From NCBI GenBank assembly GCA_035544835.1, contig DASZZV010000463.1, positions 1-30,191 on the forward strand: DNA of 30,191 nt, given 5' to 3'. Below the pieces are notes generated by a model. That model was not told the DNA's origin. It made no database searches and saw only the letters and a program-made list of their open reading frames with translations. Below, in pieces: positions 1 through 9,288 of this stretch. The first letter of the stretch is position 1. Each line of letters opens with the position of its first letter. This stretch comes from DASZZV01 sp035544835. Lineage in GTDB: Bacteria > Acidobacteriota > Thermoanaerobaculia > Gp7-AA8. Both the position numbers and the translations under genes were made by a program.

Positions 1-176
1 GGACCTCGACTACGACGAACGATGTGACTCTACTTCGCCCCGTAGCTTGAGACAAAAGATCGTCACTCTCGCGAGTCATCGTCCCGAGCGCCGTTGCGCT
101 GTCATAGCGGACCGGAGGATCTTCGTCTGAGGTTACAGGTGAAGTAGATTTACATCGTTCGTCGTAGTCGAGGTCC
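1..176. repeat. Long imperfect palindrome (inverted-repeat element)
   Basis: Bases 1-25 are the exact reverse complement of 152-176. The similarity continues inward with a few mismatches and small indels, so that about 1-61 pairs with about 118-176. The centre (about 62-117) is unpaired with the arms. The element touches the window edge and may extend to the left. Just after it (177-215) is a degenerate ccctcg ... gctcgggatgaca segment, and a related gctcggaatgaca lies near 30092. It looks like a non-coding interspersed repeat; mobility or function is not shown. Confidence 0.75.
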
Positions 177-323
177 CTCGCCCCTCCCACCCACACGCCC
201 TTGCTCGGGATGACAGCAACTTCTTCTCCCCGGCTTCAACCAGCGCAGATTCCATTCCCCATTTTCACTCACCCATTCATAATTCACGTCCACATCGGTC
301 TCCGTTTCAACTGGAGGGTTTCC
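177..323. other. Non-coding leader upstream of the macroglobulin gene
   Basis: This stretch follows the palindrome and precedes the ATG at 324. It is pyrimidine-rich with a short AT-richer patch at about 255-290 and no convincing ORF. An upstream in-frame codon at 201 exists, but the peptide it would add is not a signal peptide and lacks coding character. A strong Shine-Dalgarno (GGAGGG, 313-318) lies 5 nt before the ATG. No promoter can be assigned confidently. Confidence 0.5.
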
Positions 324-3300
324 ATGCGCCTGCGCTTTCCTGCGATGCTTCTCGGCGGCTTGCTGCTTGCCACGCGCCTCTTTGCTGATGAGGGGCGTCT
401 GCAGGTCACACAGTCTGGTCCGGAGGGGGAGATCGCCAGCCTGACTGAGGCGAACGAGATTCGGGTCACGTTCTCAGAGCCGATGGTTACGCTCGGAAAA
501 ATACCGAGTCCCGTGAAAGCGCCGTTTCTCCATATCGCGCCGGCGCTGGCCGGAACGTACCGCTGGTCAGGAACGAAGACGCTCATCTTTACACCTGACC
601 CTCGTAAGCCCCTTCCATTCGCCACGAAATTCACCGTCTCCATCGACGAAACGGCTGTCTCGATCAACGGCCATAGATTGCTCAAACCGTTCTCGTTTAC
701 CTTCTCCACGCCGAGCGTCAAGCTGCTGTCGACGAGTTGGTATCGGAAAAACGGAAAGGCAGATCAGCCAGTCGTGATCGCACTCCGTTTTAATCAACCC
801 GTCGATCCACAGTCTGCGGCGTCCCACCTTCAGTTCCGGCTGCTGAAGCACGACTGGACGGCTCCGGTCATTCCCGAGCCGGCGCGCTCTCGAATGCCAT
901 CCGTAGATCAGGCGGCGTTCGACGCCAGGGTCGCCAGAACTCGCGCCGCCGCTGCCGCGGAGAGCCCCGTCTTTGGATTTCTTCCAGACGACTGGGATAA
1001 GAAGCGGTTTCCCCCAGCTCCCGATCTGGTCGTTTTCGAAACCCGTCCAGGGGTTCCGACTGACAGCTGGATTCAGGTCCTCGTCGATGGCCAGGTAGCT
1101 GGAAAACAGGGCACGGAGCGTCGAGGCGCCCGTCAGAACTACACCGTTCGTCTGGAGCCGACTTTCTTTGTCACCGGCTTTCAGTGCACCGAGAAATGCG
1201 ACCCCGAGGCGTACAACCCGATCGTCCTCACGACCCGCGCCGAGATCACGGAAATCAGGAAAGCAATCTCGGTGAAGGACATCACCGACTCAAAGAATGA
1301 GATCGCTCTTCGGCAGAACACGCCGAAGAAGAAGGCGACAGAGCCAGAAGAGGATGCGGAGGGATTCGAAGAGGGCCGGTCGATCAGTCTCGAGGACGCC
1401 GGCTACTCGCCTCAGCCGCCGGCGACGAAGTATGCGGCGACCCTCAGCTCGTCGCTGCAATCGAGTGACGGCCAGCAGCTCGGTTACAACTGGTCTGGTG
1501 TCGTCGGGAACTGGCACAAATCGGCCTTTACGAGTTTCGGTGACGGGCATGGCGTGTGGGAAAGCTCCGGCGGAAATCAACTGCCGTTCTATGCCCGTAA
1601 TCTTAAGAACGTCACGCAGTGGGCGGCGCGAATCGAGCCCGACGATCTGATGCCGACGATCGAGAAACTGCAGAACATAGACTTCCGGTCAGCCCCGGAA
1701 GGCAACGGAGTGCAGCGAAAACTGACGCCGGTTCCCGACAAGATTCAGTCCTTCGGGATCGACATGTCCTCCATCCTCTCCCAGGGCCATGGACTGGTCT
1801 GGGCCGCGCTGAAAAATGGTGAGGCAATTCCCCAGGCCCTTAGGTACGGAGGCAACGAGACCAAGGCCACCGTCGTCCAGGTCACGAACCTCGGTATCAC
1901 CGTGAAAGACAGTCCGCAGAGCACGCTGGTCTTCGTGACGACGCTGGACAAGGGTGAGCCGGTCTCAGGGGCGACGGTGGCCATCAGAAACAGATCCAAC
2001 GCCCTGCTCTGGACCGGAACGACCGATTCGCACGGCCTTGCGCTCGCTCCCGCACTTCCGCTTCGCGATGCCGATGAGCCCTGGTCGTTCCCATTCATCC
2101 AATTCATCGTCACCGCCGAAAAGGATGGAGACATCGCCTACGTCGGCAGCGATTGGAACGAGGGAATCCGGCCCTGGGACTTCGGACTGAGCTTCGATCT
2201 GAACGAGGCCAAGCCGCTGCTCCGCGGAACCGTCTTCGCCGATCGCGGCGTCTATAAGCTCGGTGAAGAGCTTCACATCAAAGCCATTCTCCGGACCGAT
2301 ACTCCGACCGGGATTCGATTGCTCCCCGCCGACTCCCCGCTCGAGATCGTCCTGAAGGACAGCCGCGATCAGGAAGTCGATCACCGCACCGTGAAGCTCG
2401 GCCCCTGGAGCAGCGCGGAGTGGACGCTGCGTTTGCCCGCCGACGGAGCGCTCGGTACCTACACGATGACGGCGACCGTGGCCGGTCAGCGCAATACCGT
2501 CGAAAGTAACTTTCTGGTCGCCGCGTATCGCCGTCCCGATTTCCGCGTCGACGCCACGCTGACCGGTGACTCGCTGATCGCCGGAGCCAACCTGAACGCA
2601 ACGGTCACTGGACGCTACCTGTTCGGCGCCACGATGAGCGGCCGGACCGTTGGATGGACCTACAGCAAAGAGCCATTCTATTCCGCTCCGCGGGCGGTAC
2701 TGGAACGCTACCCAGATGACCGCTACGTCTTCGCATCACGAGATCGTGAGGAGCCGCTCGAGCACGGCACGATCTCATCGAAGGAAGCAAAGCTCGACGC
2801 GAAGGGCGAGCTGCACCTGGCACTCGATACGAAACGCGACGCCCGTTTTCCGTATCAATACACAATCGAAGGAGACGTCACTGACATCTCGCGCCAGAAG
2901 ATCGCCGGCAGAGCGGCGACTGTCGTCCATCCCGCGCCGTGGTACATCGGCCTCAAGCGCCCTCCCTACTTTGCAGACAGCAGCACCGGTCTTGATACCG
3001 AGGTTGTCGCCGTCGCCATCGACGGCCAGCCTGCGGCAGGCCTTCCCGTGACAGTCACCCTGCGCCGCGTGCAGTGGATCGGCGTACGACGCGCCGAGGG
3101 AAACGGTTTTTACACATGGGAGACCGAGAGAAAGGAAGTGCCGGCCGGAACGTGGACAGTCACCAGCACGGAGAAACCGGCTCCGCTGCACATCCCGATC
3201 GCGGAGGGCGGTTACTACATCCTGAAGGCCCTCGCGGCAGACGGCGAGCGCAGCAGCGAGACGGAAACCTCTTTCTATGCCCTCGGCAGCGGCTACACGG

Positions 3301-3857
3301 CCTGGGAACGATACGATCACAATCGAATCGACCTCGTTCCGGAGCGAAAGACATACCGCCCCGGTGACACGGCGCGAATCATGATTCAGTCGCCGTGGGA
3401 AAGCGCGACTGCGCTGATCACCACCGAGCGCGAGGGCGTCCGAAGCCAGCGCCAGATTCAACTCACTTCAACGCAACAGACCATCTCGGTACCGATCACC
3501 GCAGAAGACATCCCGAACCTCTTCGTCTCCGTCGTTCTCATCAAGGGGCGCACGAAGATGACCATCGACGAAGACGGCAGCGATCCCGGCAAGCCGGCTT
3601 TCCGGATCGGCTACACGGAATTGAAGGTCGATGACACGACCAAGAACCTCACCGTTGAAGTGAAAGCGGACCACGAGGAGTTTCGTCCCGCCAAAAACGC
3701 GCGAGTCTCGCTGACTGTGAAGGACTCGGCCGGCAAACCGGTCCAGAGCGAGGTCACTCTGGGCGGTCGATTACGGAGTTCTCTCACTCACGAACTACCA
3801 GACACCGCAGATCACCGGGAGCGTGTATGTCGACAAGGCGCTGCAGGTTGCAAATGA
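324..3857 (+). CDS. Alpha-2-macroglobulin family protein, N-terminal part (frameshifted)
   Basis: Bacterial alpha-2-macroglobulins are large envelope proteins thought to trap foreign proteases. The ATG at 324 follows GGAGGG by 5 nt and begins a Sec signal peptide (MRLRFPAMLLGGLLLATRLF, probable cleavage near FA-DE). There is no lipobox cysteine, so the product is probably periplasmic rather than a lipoprotein like E. coli YfhM. Macroglobulin (MG) domains follow, including an MG2-like stretch around GTVFADRGVYKLGEELHIKA, typical of the family. The frame runs out shortly after SEVTL: the last ~33 residues (from about 3759) are out-of-frame translation, and family sequence (WAVDYGVLSLTNYQ) continues in the next frame from 3760. 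If the frame is restored, the whole protein is about 1927 aa. pbpC follows, the same pairing as yfhM-pbpC in E. coli. Confidence 0.88.
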   Translation: MRLRFPAMLLGGLLLATRLFADEGRLQVTQSGPEGEIASLTEANEIRVTFSEPMVTLGKIPSPVKAPFLHIAPALAGTYRWSGTKTLIFTPDPRKPLPFATKFTVSIDETAVSINGHRLLKPFSFTFSTPSVKLLSTSWYRKNGKADQPVVIALRFNQPVDPQSAASHLQFRLLKHDWTAPVIPEPARSRMPSVDQAAFDARVARTRAAAAAESPVFGFLPDDWDKKRFPPAPDLVVFETRPGVPTDSWIQVLVDGQVAGKQGTERRGARQNYTVRLEPTFFVTGFQCTEKCDPEAYNPIVLTTRAEITEIRKAISVKDITDSKNEIALRQNTPKKKATEPEEDAEGFEEGRSISLEDAGYSPQPPATKYAATLSSSLQSSDGQQLGYNWSGVVGNWHKSAFTSFGDGHGVWESSGGNQLPFYARNLKNVTQWAARIEPDDLMPTIEKLQNIDFRSAPEGNGVQRKLTPVPDKIQSFGIDMSSILSQGHGLVWAALKNGEAIPQALRYGGNETKATVVQVTNLGITVKDSPQSTLVFVTTLDKGEPVSGATVAIRNRSNALLWTGTTDSHGLALAPALPLRDADEPWSFPFIQFIVTAEKDGDIAYVGSDWNEGIRPWDFGLSFDLNEAKPLLRGTVFADRGVYKLGEELHIKAILRTDTPTGIRLLPADSPLEIVLKDSRDQEVDHRTVKLGPWSSAEWTLRLPADGALGTYTMTATVAGQRNTVESNFLVAAYRRPDFRVDATLTGDSLIAGANLNATVTGRYLFGATMSGRTVGWTYSKEPFYSAPRAVLERYPDDRYVFASRDREEPLEHGTISSKEAKLDAKGELHLALDTKRDARFPYQYTIEGDVTDISRQKIAGRAATVVHPAPWYIGLKRPPYFADSSTGLDTEVVAVAIDGQPAAGLPVTVTLRRVQWIGVRRAEGNGFYTWETERKEVPAGTWTVTSTEKPAPLHIPIAEGGYYILKALAADGERSSETETSFYALGSGYTAWERYDHNRIDLVPERKTYRPGDTARIMIQSPWESATALITTEREGVRSQRQIQLTSTQQTISVPITAEDIPNLFVSVVLIKGRTKMTIDEDGSDPGKPAFRIGYTELKVDDTTKNLTVEVKADHEEFRPAKNARVSLTVKDSAGKPVQSEVTLGGRLRSSLTHELPDTADHRERVCRQGAAGCK
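3756..3762 (+). other. Frameshift site in the macroglobulin gene
   Basis: The first frame reads E-V-T-L-G-G-R across 3750-3770. One base on, the frame reads W-A-V-D-Y-G-V-L-S-L-T-N-Y, the conserved family sequence. Adding a CT dinucleotide to the CTCT at 3757-3760 restores E-V-T-L-W-A-V-D exactly. A 2-bp loss in a CT tract, in the genome or in the assembly, is the simplest explanation. Confidence 0.8.
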
Positions 3858-6105
3858 CGATTCGCGGCAACGGATCATCAGCCGTCGAGTCATCACGCCG
3901 AAGGGTGCGAACGATGGCGGGGGCGGCGGCAGGGATGCCGGTCCGGGCATGCTCCGCAAGGATTTCCGCGTGCTAGCTTTCTGGGTCGGCTCGGTCGTGA
4001 CCAACAACCGCGGCAAGGCCTCGGTCGATCTGAAGCTCCCCGAGTCGCTGACCACCTACCGGATCATGGCCGTAGCCGCCGACAAAGCCTCGAGATTCGG
4101 TTCGGGCCAGAGCGAGATTCGCGTCAACAAGCCGGTGGTACTGCGTCCCACCTTCCCGCGCTTCATGAGCATCGGCGACAAAGCCTTTTTCGGTGCAGTC
4201 GTCAACAGCCAGCTCAAGCAGGCCGGCACGGCACAGGTCACGATCCGCAGCCTCGATCCGGCCGTGCTAACCTTCGAGGGCGACACGACGAAGAGCGAGA
4301 CCATCGCCCCCGGAGGATCAGCCGAGGTGCGCTTCCAGGGAGTGGCTCGGACAGCCGGAACCGCCCGCGTGCAGATCAATGTCAAGCTGCTGAACGAGAC
4401 CGACGCTTTCGAAGAGACGTTCCCGGTCGAGCTTCTCGTGTCTCCGGAAGTCGTCGCCGCATATGGCAGCACGAAGAACAAGGCTCGCGAACAGCTCGAG
4501 GTTCCGGCCAACGTCGTTCCGACCATCGGCGGTCTCCATCTCGAGTTAGCCTCCACCGCCATGGTCGGCCTCGGCGAGGGAGCCCGCTATCTGGTCGAAT
4601 ATCCCTACGGCTGCGCCGAGCAGCGATCATCGACAACGCTGGCTCTCCTTCTCGCGGCTGACCTGGGTGATGCGTTCAAGCTACCTGGCATTGCGGCAGC
4701 CGACCTGAAACCGATCGCGCAGAAGAACCTGACCGATCTGCAGAAGTTCCAGTGCGAGAACGGTGGCTTCGCCTTCTGGGCCGGGGACTGCAGGCTCACT
4801 TCGCCCTATCTCACCAGCTATGTGATTCACGTGGAGCAGCGCGGGCAGCAGCTCGGCTACACGGTGCGGAAAGAGATGCTCGATCACGCCTACGAGTACC
4901 TCGATACCGAGCTGGCGAAGAAGCAACCCGAGAACGAAGGCTGGTGGCCGGCCTTTACGGCCTGGCAGGCTTTCGCCGTGAAGGTTCTGGCGGAAGGTGG
5001 AAGAAACGAAGACAGTAATATCAACCGTCTCTATCAGTACATCGACAGGATGCCGCTCTTCGGTCTGTCGTACCTGCAGGATGCACTGATGGCGAAGCAC
5101 GAAACGGGCGCGCGACCCGACGAGCTGGCTCGGCGGATTCGGAACGCCATCCTGGCGGAAGGCGGAAGCGCTCACGTCGAAGAGCTACAGGATCCATACC
5201 TCTTCTGGCTCTGGAGCTCCAGCACCCGTTCGACCGCGATTGCGCTGGACACGCTGGTAAAAGGCGGGCGTGACGAGACTCTGATCAACCCCATGGTGCG
5301 GTGGCTTCTGGCGGCCAGGAAAGACGGCCGCTGGGGCAACACGCAGGAGAACGCCATGGCCATGGAGGCGCTGGTCGACTACTACCGCAAGTACGAGTCC
5401 GAGGTCCCCGACTTCACGAGCGTCGTCACTCTCGCACAACGGCCGGTTCAAAATGAGTCCTTCAAGGGCCGCTCGGCCGTGTCGAAGACCAAAGACATCG
5501 GCATGTCCGACCTTCTGGCGATTGACAGTGCCGGAAAGAAAGTCGATCTCTCGTTTGAGAAGAACGGGACCGGAACGCTCTTCTATGTCGCGCGCATGAA
5601 ATACGCGTCGGCGGAGCCTGTCCTGAAAGGGCTCAACGCCGGATTCGACATCGAGCGTCACTACGCCGTCAGCAGTAAGTCGGGCGAAGCAAAAGAGAGC
5701 AAGTCGTTCCAGGCTGGCGATCTGGTGAAGGTAACCCTCACTTTCCGGCTGACCAAGGAGCGGCGTTTCGTAGCTGTGACCGATCCGGTTCCGGCCGGGC
5801 TCGAGCCGGTCGAATCGTGGTTCGCGACCACGGCCGCCGACCTCGTCAAACAGAACGATCAAGGCGGAGAGAACACAGACGACTGGGCTTGGTGGCGCCG
5901 TGGCGGTTTCGATCATGTCGAGCGCCATGACGACCGCGTGAATCTCTTCGCCACGCGGCTGGCCGAGGGAAAACATGTCTTCACCTATCTCCTGAGGGCG
6001 ACGACAGCGGGCTCGTTCCAGACCGCGCCGGCACACGCCGAGGAGATGTACGAACCCGAGGTCTTTGGTCGAACGGCGACTGAAATGATCGAGGTAAAAC
6101 CGTAA
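3760..6105 (+). CDS. Alpha-2-macroglobulin family protein, C-terminal part with thioester
   Basis: This is the continuation of the gene starting at 324, in the next frame. Homology begins at the TGG at 3760; the first ATG in this frame is at 3823. A glycine-rich linker (GANDGGGGGRDAG) is followed by DFRVLAFWVGSVVTNNRGKA and LPESLTTYRIMAVAADKA, hallmarks of the macroglobulin core. The thioester motif YGCAEQ is intact (Cys codon 4612-4614), in the C-x-E-Q form used for covalent trapping of proteases. An alpha-helical toroid thioester domain (about 4550-5450) and a C-terminal receptor-binding-like domain follow. On its own this fragment has no signal peptide, so function requires the frame to be restored. 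Confidence 0.88.
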   Translation, partial: WAVDYGVLSLTNYQTPQITGSVYVDKALQVANDDSRQRIISRRVITPKGANDGGGGGRDAGPGMLRKDFRVLAFWVGSVVTNNRGKASVDLKLPESLTTYRIMAVAADKASRFGSGQSEIRVNKPVVLRPTFPRFMSIGDKAFFGAVVNSQLKQAGTAQVTIRSLDPAVLTFEGDTTKSETIAPGGSAEVRFQGVARTAGTARVQINVKLLNETDAFEETFPVELLVSPEVVAAYGSTKNKAREQLEVPANVVPTIGGLHLELASTAMVGLGEGARYLVEYPYGCAEQRSSTTLALLLAADLGDAFKLPGIAAADLKPIAQKNLTDLQKFQCENGGFAFWAGDCRLTSPYLTSYVIHVEQRGQQLGYTVRKEMLDHAYEYLDTELAKKQPENEGWWPAFTAWQAFAVKVLAEGGRNEDSNINRLYQYIDRMPLFGLSYLQDALMAKHETGARPDELARRIRNAILAEGGSAHVEELQDPYLFWLWSSSTRSTAIALDTLVKGGRDETLINPMVRWLLAARKDGRWGNTQENAMAMEALVDYYRKYESEVPDFTSVVTLAQRPVQNESFKGRSAVSKTKDIGMSDLLAIDSAGKKVDLSFEKNGTGTLFYVARMKYASAEPVLKGLNAGFDIERHYAVSSKSGEAKESKSFQAGDLVKVTLTFRLTKERRFVAVTDPVPAGLEPVESWFATTAADLVKQNDQGGENTDDWAWWRRGGFDHVERHDDRVNLFATRLAEGKHVFTYLLRATTAGSFQTAPAHAEEMYEPEVFGRTATEMIEVKP

Positions 6106-6135
6106 GGAGGAAGCTCTGCAGTAACAGCATCGGGC

Positions 6136-6250
6136 GGCGAAACGCCAAAGGGGAGCGGGCGCCTCGCCCGCTCTTCGAGCGAATGCTCGAAGAATCGGCA
6201 CGTTGCTATCCCAGAGCGGGCGAGGCGCCCGCTCCCCTCGGCGTTTCGCC
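6136..6250. repeat. Composite palindrome between macroglobulin and pbpC
   Basis: Arm 6136-6174 (ggcgaaacgcc...) is the near-exact reverse complement of 6213-6250, with a 1-2 base difference. Between them, 6173-6192 forms a perfect 8-bp stem with a GAAT loop. Each arm is itself GC-palindromic (gcgggcgcctcgcccgc). The element starts 30 nt after the macroglobulin stop and ends 40 nt before pbpC, so it may act as a terminator, attenuator or mRNA-stability hairpin. It resembles REP/BIME elements. One arm recurs inside the coding region at 14806-14835. Confidence 0.85.
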
Positions 6251-6289
6251 AGGTGGTTAGAGTTAGATGCTGGACTTCAGGGAGGAGAA

Positions 6290-8686
6290 GTGCGAGGAAA
6301 ACAAACAATCAAAGGCGATAACGTGCATTCCGAGACTTCATTTGCGCCGGAGCGAAACAGCCTGCGAGCGGTCATTGCAACAGCCGCTTTGCTCGCTCTT
6401 TCCGCCTCGACCGCGCTCTACATCCGCCTCGGCCCGATCGATGCCGCCTTGCTCTCTGGCGACAATCCGGCCTCCATCGAAATCGTCGACCGGCACGGAG
6501 TTCGTCTCTACGAGTCTCTGCCCGCTTCCGGCGAGCGCTCGCTTCTGCTCGACGTGAAGCACCTGTCAGCCCCGCTCGTGCCGGCAACGGTGGCCGCGGA
6601 GGATCACCGTTTCTACGACCATGCCGGAGTCGACCCGCGCTCTTTCATCCGCGCCGCCTGGCATGACGTGAAGAGCAGGAGGTTCGCCGAGGGAGGCTCG
6701 ACGATCACGCAGCAGGTAGCGAAACTTCTTCTGGGGCGAACGAATCCGCGGGCGCGGAGTCTTTCCCACAAAATCGAGGAAGCCGTTCTGGCGTTTCGCC
6801 TCGAGCACCGCTTCGGCAAGAACGAGATCCTGGCGATGTATCTGAATCTCGCCCCGTATGGAAACCAGCTCATCGGCGCCGAGCGAGCCAGCCGCGGTTA
6901 TTTTGGTTGCCCGTCCTCGAGTCTCACGGCGGCGCAGGCGGCCTACCTGGCGAGCCTTCCTCAGCGGCCGACCTCGCGAAATCCATTCCGTGATGCGCCG
7001 CGCTCGAGAGATCGTCAGGCGGACATCCTCCGCCAGATGCACAAAGCGGGAGCACTTTCGTCAGAGCAGCTGCAGTCCGCGCTCCGGGAGCGACTCCAGC
7101 TACGCCCTGAGTCGCGTCCCACGATTGCTCCTCACTTCGTGGAGCGAGTCCTGGCTTCGTTGCCGGCCAGAAACATTGGACGGATTGAAACGACACTCGA
7201 CTCGGCGTTGCAGAGTGAGATCGCCGGAATCATTCGAAGTATCCGTCCTTCGCTGGAGAGACATGGAGCACATAACGTCGCCGTCGCCGTGCTCGACAAC
7301 GACACCGGCGAGTGGCTGGCCTGGGAAGGCTCCGGCAATTACGAGGACGCGGCCAATGGCGGCGCCATTGACGGCGTTGTGACTCTTCGACAGCCGGGCT
7401 CGGCGCTCAAGCCCTTCACCTATGCCCTCGCCTTCGAGCGCGGCTTCACGCCGGCGTCGGTTCTTCCAGACATCCCCTCCCACTTCGCCACGGCGGAACA
7501 GGGCGTCGTCTACAGTCCTCGGAATTACGACGGACAGTTTCGCGGCCCGATGCTGGCCAGAGCGGCGTTGGCGGGATCCGAAAACGTTCCCGCCGTGGCC
7601 ATCGCTTCGAAGGTCGGAGTTACCGAGCTCACTCGATTTCTTCGCGCCGCCGGCTACACCACTTTCGACAAAACCGCCAGCTACTATGGTCTAGGGATCA
7701 CGCTTGGCGATGCCGAGGTCCGGCTCGATCAGATGGTGGCGGCGTATGCGGTTTTCGCCAGGGGCGGGCGCAGCGTTCATCCTCGCTTCGTACGCTCGAT
7801 GACGACAACTGCCGGCGAGCGGCTTCACTTTGCGCACGATGAGGACAGGCAGCTGGTCAGCCCGCGCACCGCCTTCTGGATCACCGATATTCTGTCTGAT
7901 CCTGATGCGCGCGAATTCATCTTCGGAAGCGGCGGGAGCCTCGACTTTCCCTTCCCTGTCGCCGTCAAGACCGGAACGTCGCAGGCCTACCACGACAACT
8001 GGACAATTGGCTACACGCGAGAGGTAACGGTCGGCGTATGGGTCGGAAATTTCGACAGGACGCCGCTCAGGAGCTCGAGCGGCGTAACCGGCGCGGGGCC
8101 GATCTTTCACTCCGTCATGCTGGCGGCACTGAAACAGAAACTGGGACGACTTCCCTCACCTTCCGATCCTCCCATCGTTGAGATGCCCACCGATCTGTCG
8201 CGACACCGCGTCTGCGCGCTGTCCGGTCTGGAGGCGACGGCTGACTGCCCCAACGTGAGGCATGAGTGGCTGCCGGACGGGCCGGTGCGGAGGTGTACCT
8301 GGCACTACAGTGCTGATGGGCAACCTGCGGTCGAGTGGCCGTCGGAGTTCCAGGACTGGTCCTCAGGAAACGGGAGCGGCGGGCGCTCCGTTTCGATGCC
8401 GATCCGGCGAATCTCGAAGCAGCCTTCGACGCTGGCCATTACCAGTCCGGCTGACGGTGCCATCTATCGGATCGATCCGACACTGCGCTCCGAGTTCCAG
8501 TCCCTCGTTCTGCGAGCCGCGGCGAAGGCTGGAAGCGAGCTGCGATGGACTGTCGACGGCCGTCCCCTCGGCGTGAGTGTATCGGGACGAAAGCTCACCT
8601 GGCCTCTGAGGCCGGGACATCACACCTTCACCGTGGCCGACTCGACTCGGAACGCCGCCGTATCGGCGACGATATTCGTGAAGTGA
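6290..8686 (+). CDS. pbpC: Penicillin-binding protein 1C (peptidoglycan glycosyltransferase/transpeptidase-like)
   Basis: This is a bifunctional class A penicillin-binding protein of the PbpC group, anchored in the inner membrane and acting on periplasmic peptidoglycan. A TM anchor lies at residues ~26-45. The glycosyltransferase domain has EDHRFYDHAGVDP (catalytic Glu104), GGSTITQQVAK and KNEILAMYLNLAPYG. The transpeptidase domain has S371-A-L-K374 (SxxK), S430-E-N432 (SxN) and K560-T-G562. The C-terminal ~95 residues (from LAITSPADGAIYRIDP) match the BiPBP_C domain that distinguishes PBP1C. The GTG at 6290 follows AGGGAGGAG; another in-frame GTG at 6323 after AAAGG is possible, and 6203 lies within the repeat. 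About 798 aa, close to E. coli PbpC. The macroglobulin neighbour supports a shared envelope-defence role. Confidence 0.93.
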   Translation: MRGKQTIKGDNVHSETSFAPERNSLRAVIATAALLALSASTALYIRLGPIDAALLSGDNPASIEIVDRHGVRLYESLPASGERSLLLDVKHLSAPLVPATVAAEDHRFYDHAGVDPRSFIRAAWHDVKSRRFAEGGSTITQQVAKLLLGRTNPRARSLSHKIEEAVLAFRLEHRFGKNEILAMYLNLAPYGNQLIGAERASRGYFGCPSSSLTAAQAAYLASLPQRPTSRNPFRDAPRSRDRQADILRQMHKAGALSSEQLQSALRERLQLRPESRPTIAPHFVERVLASLPARNIGRIETTLDSALQSEIAGIIRSIRPSLERHGAHNVAVAVLDNDTGEWLAWEGSGNYEDAANGGAIDGVVTLRQPGSALKPFTYALAFERGFTPASVLPDIPSHFATAEQGVVYSPRNYDGQFRGPMLARAALAGSENVPAVAIASKVGVTELTRFLRAAGYTTFDKTASYYGLGITLGDAEVRLDQMVAAYAVFARGGRSVHPRFVRSMTTTAGERLHFAHDEDRQLVSPRTAFWITDILSDPDAREFIFGSGGSLDFPFPVAVKTGTSQAYHDNWTIGYTREVTVGVWVGNFDRTPLRSSSGVTGAGPIFHSVMLAALKQKLGRLPSPSDPPIVEMPTDLSRHRVCALSGLEATADCPNVRHEWLPDGPVRRCTWHYSADGQPAVEWPSEFQDWSSGNGSGGRSVSMPIRRISKQPSTLAITSPADGAIYRIDPTLRSEFQSLVLRAAAKAGSELRWTVDGRPLGVSVSGRKLTWPLRPGHHTFTVADSTRNAAVSATIFVK

Positions 8687-9288
8687 ATACACCTTCGCAT
8701 TTCTTCATGACCGCCGCGCTTCGGCAGGCCCTTCGCAAACGGATCCCGATCAGCCGTAGCGCTGTTCTGATCGGGTCGATCGCGCCCGACCTGCCCTTGT
8801 ACGCGCTTTCCATCGGAGCCTACCTCTACTTCCATCTGTATCTGGGATGGTCCGATGAGGCCACCAACTCGCACATGTTCGACGACCTGTACTTTCATGA
8901 TTACGGCTGGATGGCTGCACACAACCTGTTGCACGCGCCATCGATTCAGCTCATCGCGCTCGTGACCTTATGGCGTCATCGCCTCCAGAGCGTCAGGAAA
9001 CGCTGGTGGCTCTTCTGGTTTTTTGCAGCGTGCGCCTTACACACCCTGGCCGATCTCGCCACTCACTATGACGATGGCCCGCTCCCACTCTTCCCATTCG
9101 ACTGGCACACGCGCATTCACAGTCCGGTCAGCTACTGGGATCGCGCCCGTCACGCCGATCAGTTCGCCATTTTCGAGCTGATCCTCAACCTGGTGCTCAT
9201 CGTCTATCTGCTGGTGAGCTGGTTCCGGGGCCGCCGGAAGGCTGCAACGCCGGCGATGGGTGGCGCGGGAGAAGAAGTGATCCGTTAG
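8683..9288 (+). CDS. Polytopic membrane protein, putative metal-dependent hydrolase-like (DUF457/YdjM-like)
   Basis: A GTG start at 8683 overlaps the pbpC stop (GTGA, 8683-8686), so translation is probably coupled. The N-terminus V-NTPSHFFMTAALR matches the start typical of the YdjM/DUF457 membrane family, as does GSIAPDLP (residues 31-38). Several TM segments follow (about 28-55, 85-100, 110-130, 165-185). His/Asp-rich motifs HTLADLATHYDDG and RIHSPVSYWDRARHADQF could bind metal. About 201 aa. The family is poorly characterised and no substrate can be named. An ATG at 8707 is possible but would cut off the conserved N-terminus. The stop overlaps the stop of the convergent kinase gene. Confidence 0.72.
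   Translation: MNTPSHFFMTAALRQALRKRIPISRSAVLIGSIAPDLPLYALSIGAYLYFHLYLGWSDEATNSHMFDDLYFHDYGWMAAHNLLHAPSIQLIALVTLWRHRLQSVRKRWWLFWFFAACALHTLADLATHYDDGPLPLFPFDWHTRIHSPVSYWDRARHADQFAIFELILNLVLIVYLLVSWFRGRRKAATPAMGGAGEEVIR

Noticed and set aside
2775..3461. A 228-codon open frame antisense to the macroglobulin gene
   Set aside because: The composition is Arg/Ser/Leu-rich and matches shadow frames; the sense frame has clear homology.
3740..3830. Programmed frameshifting in the macroglobulin gene
   Set aside because: No slippery heptamer or downstream pseudoknot is apparent, and a CT loss in a CT tract explains the shift simply.
5185..6201. A 338-codon open frame antisense to the macroglobulin gene
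   Set aside because: No recognisable motif, and it runs through the intergenic repeat; it is a shadow of the real gene.
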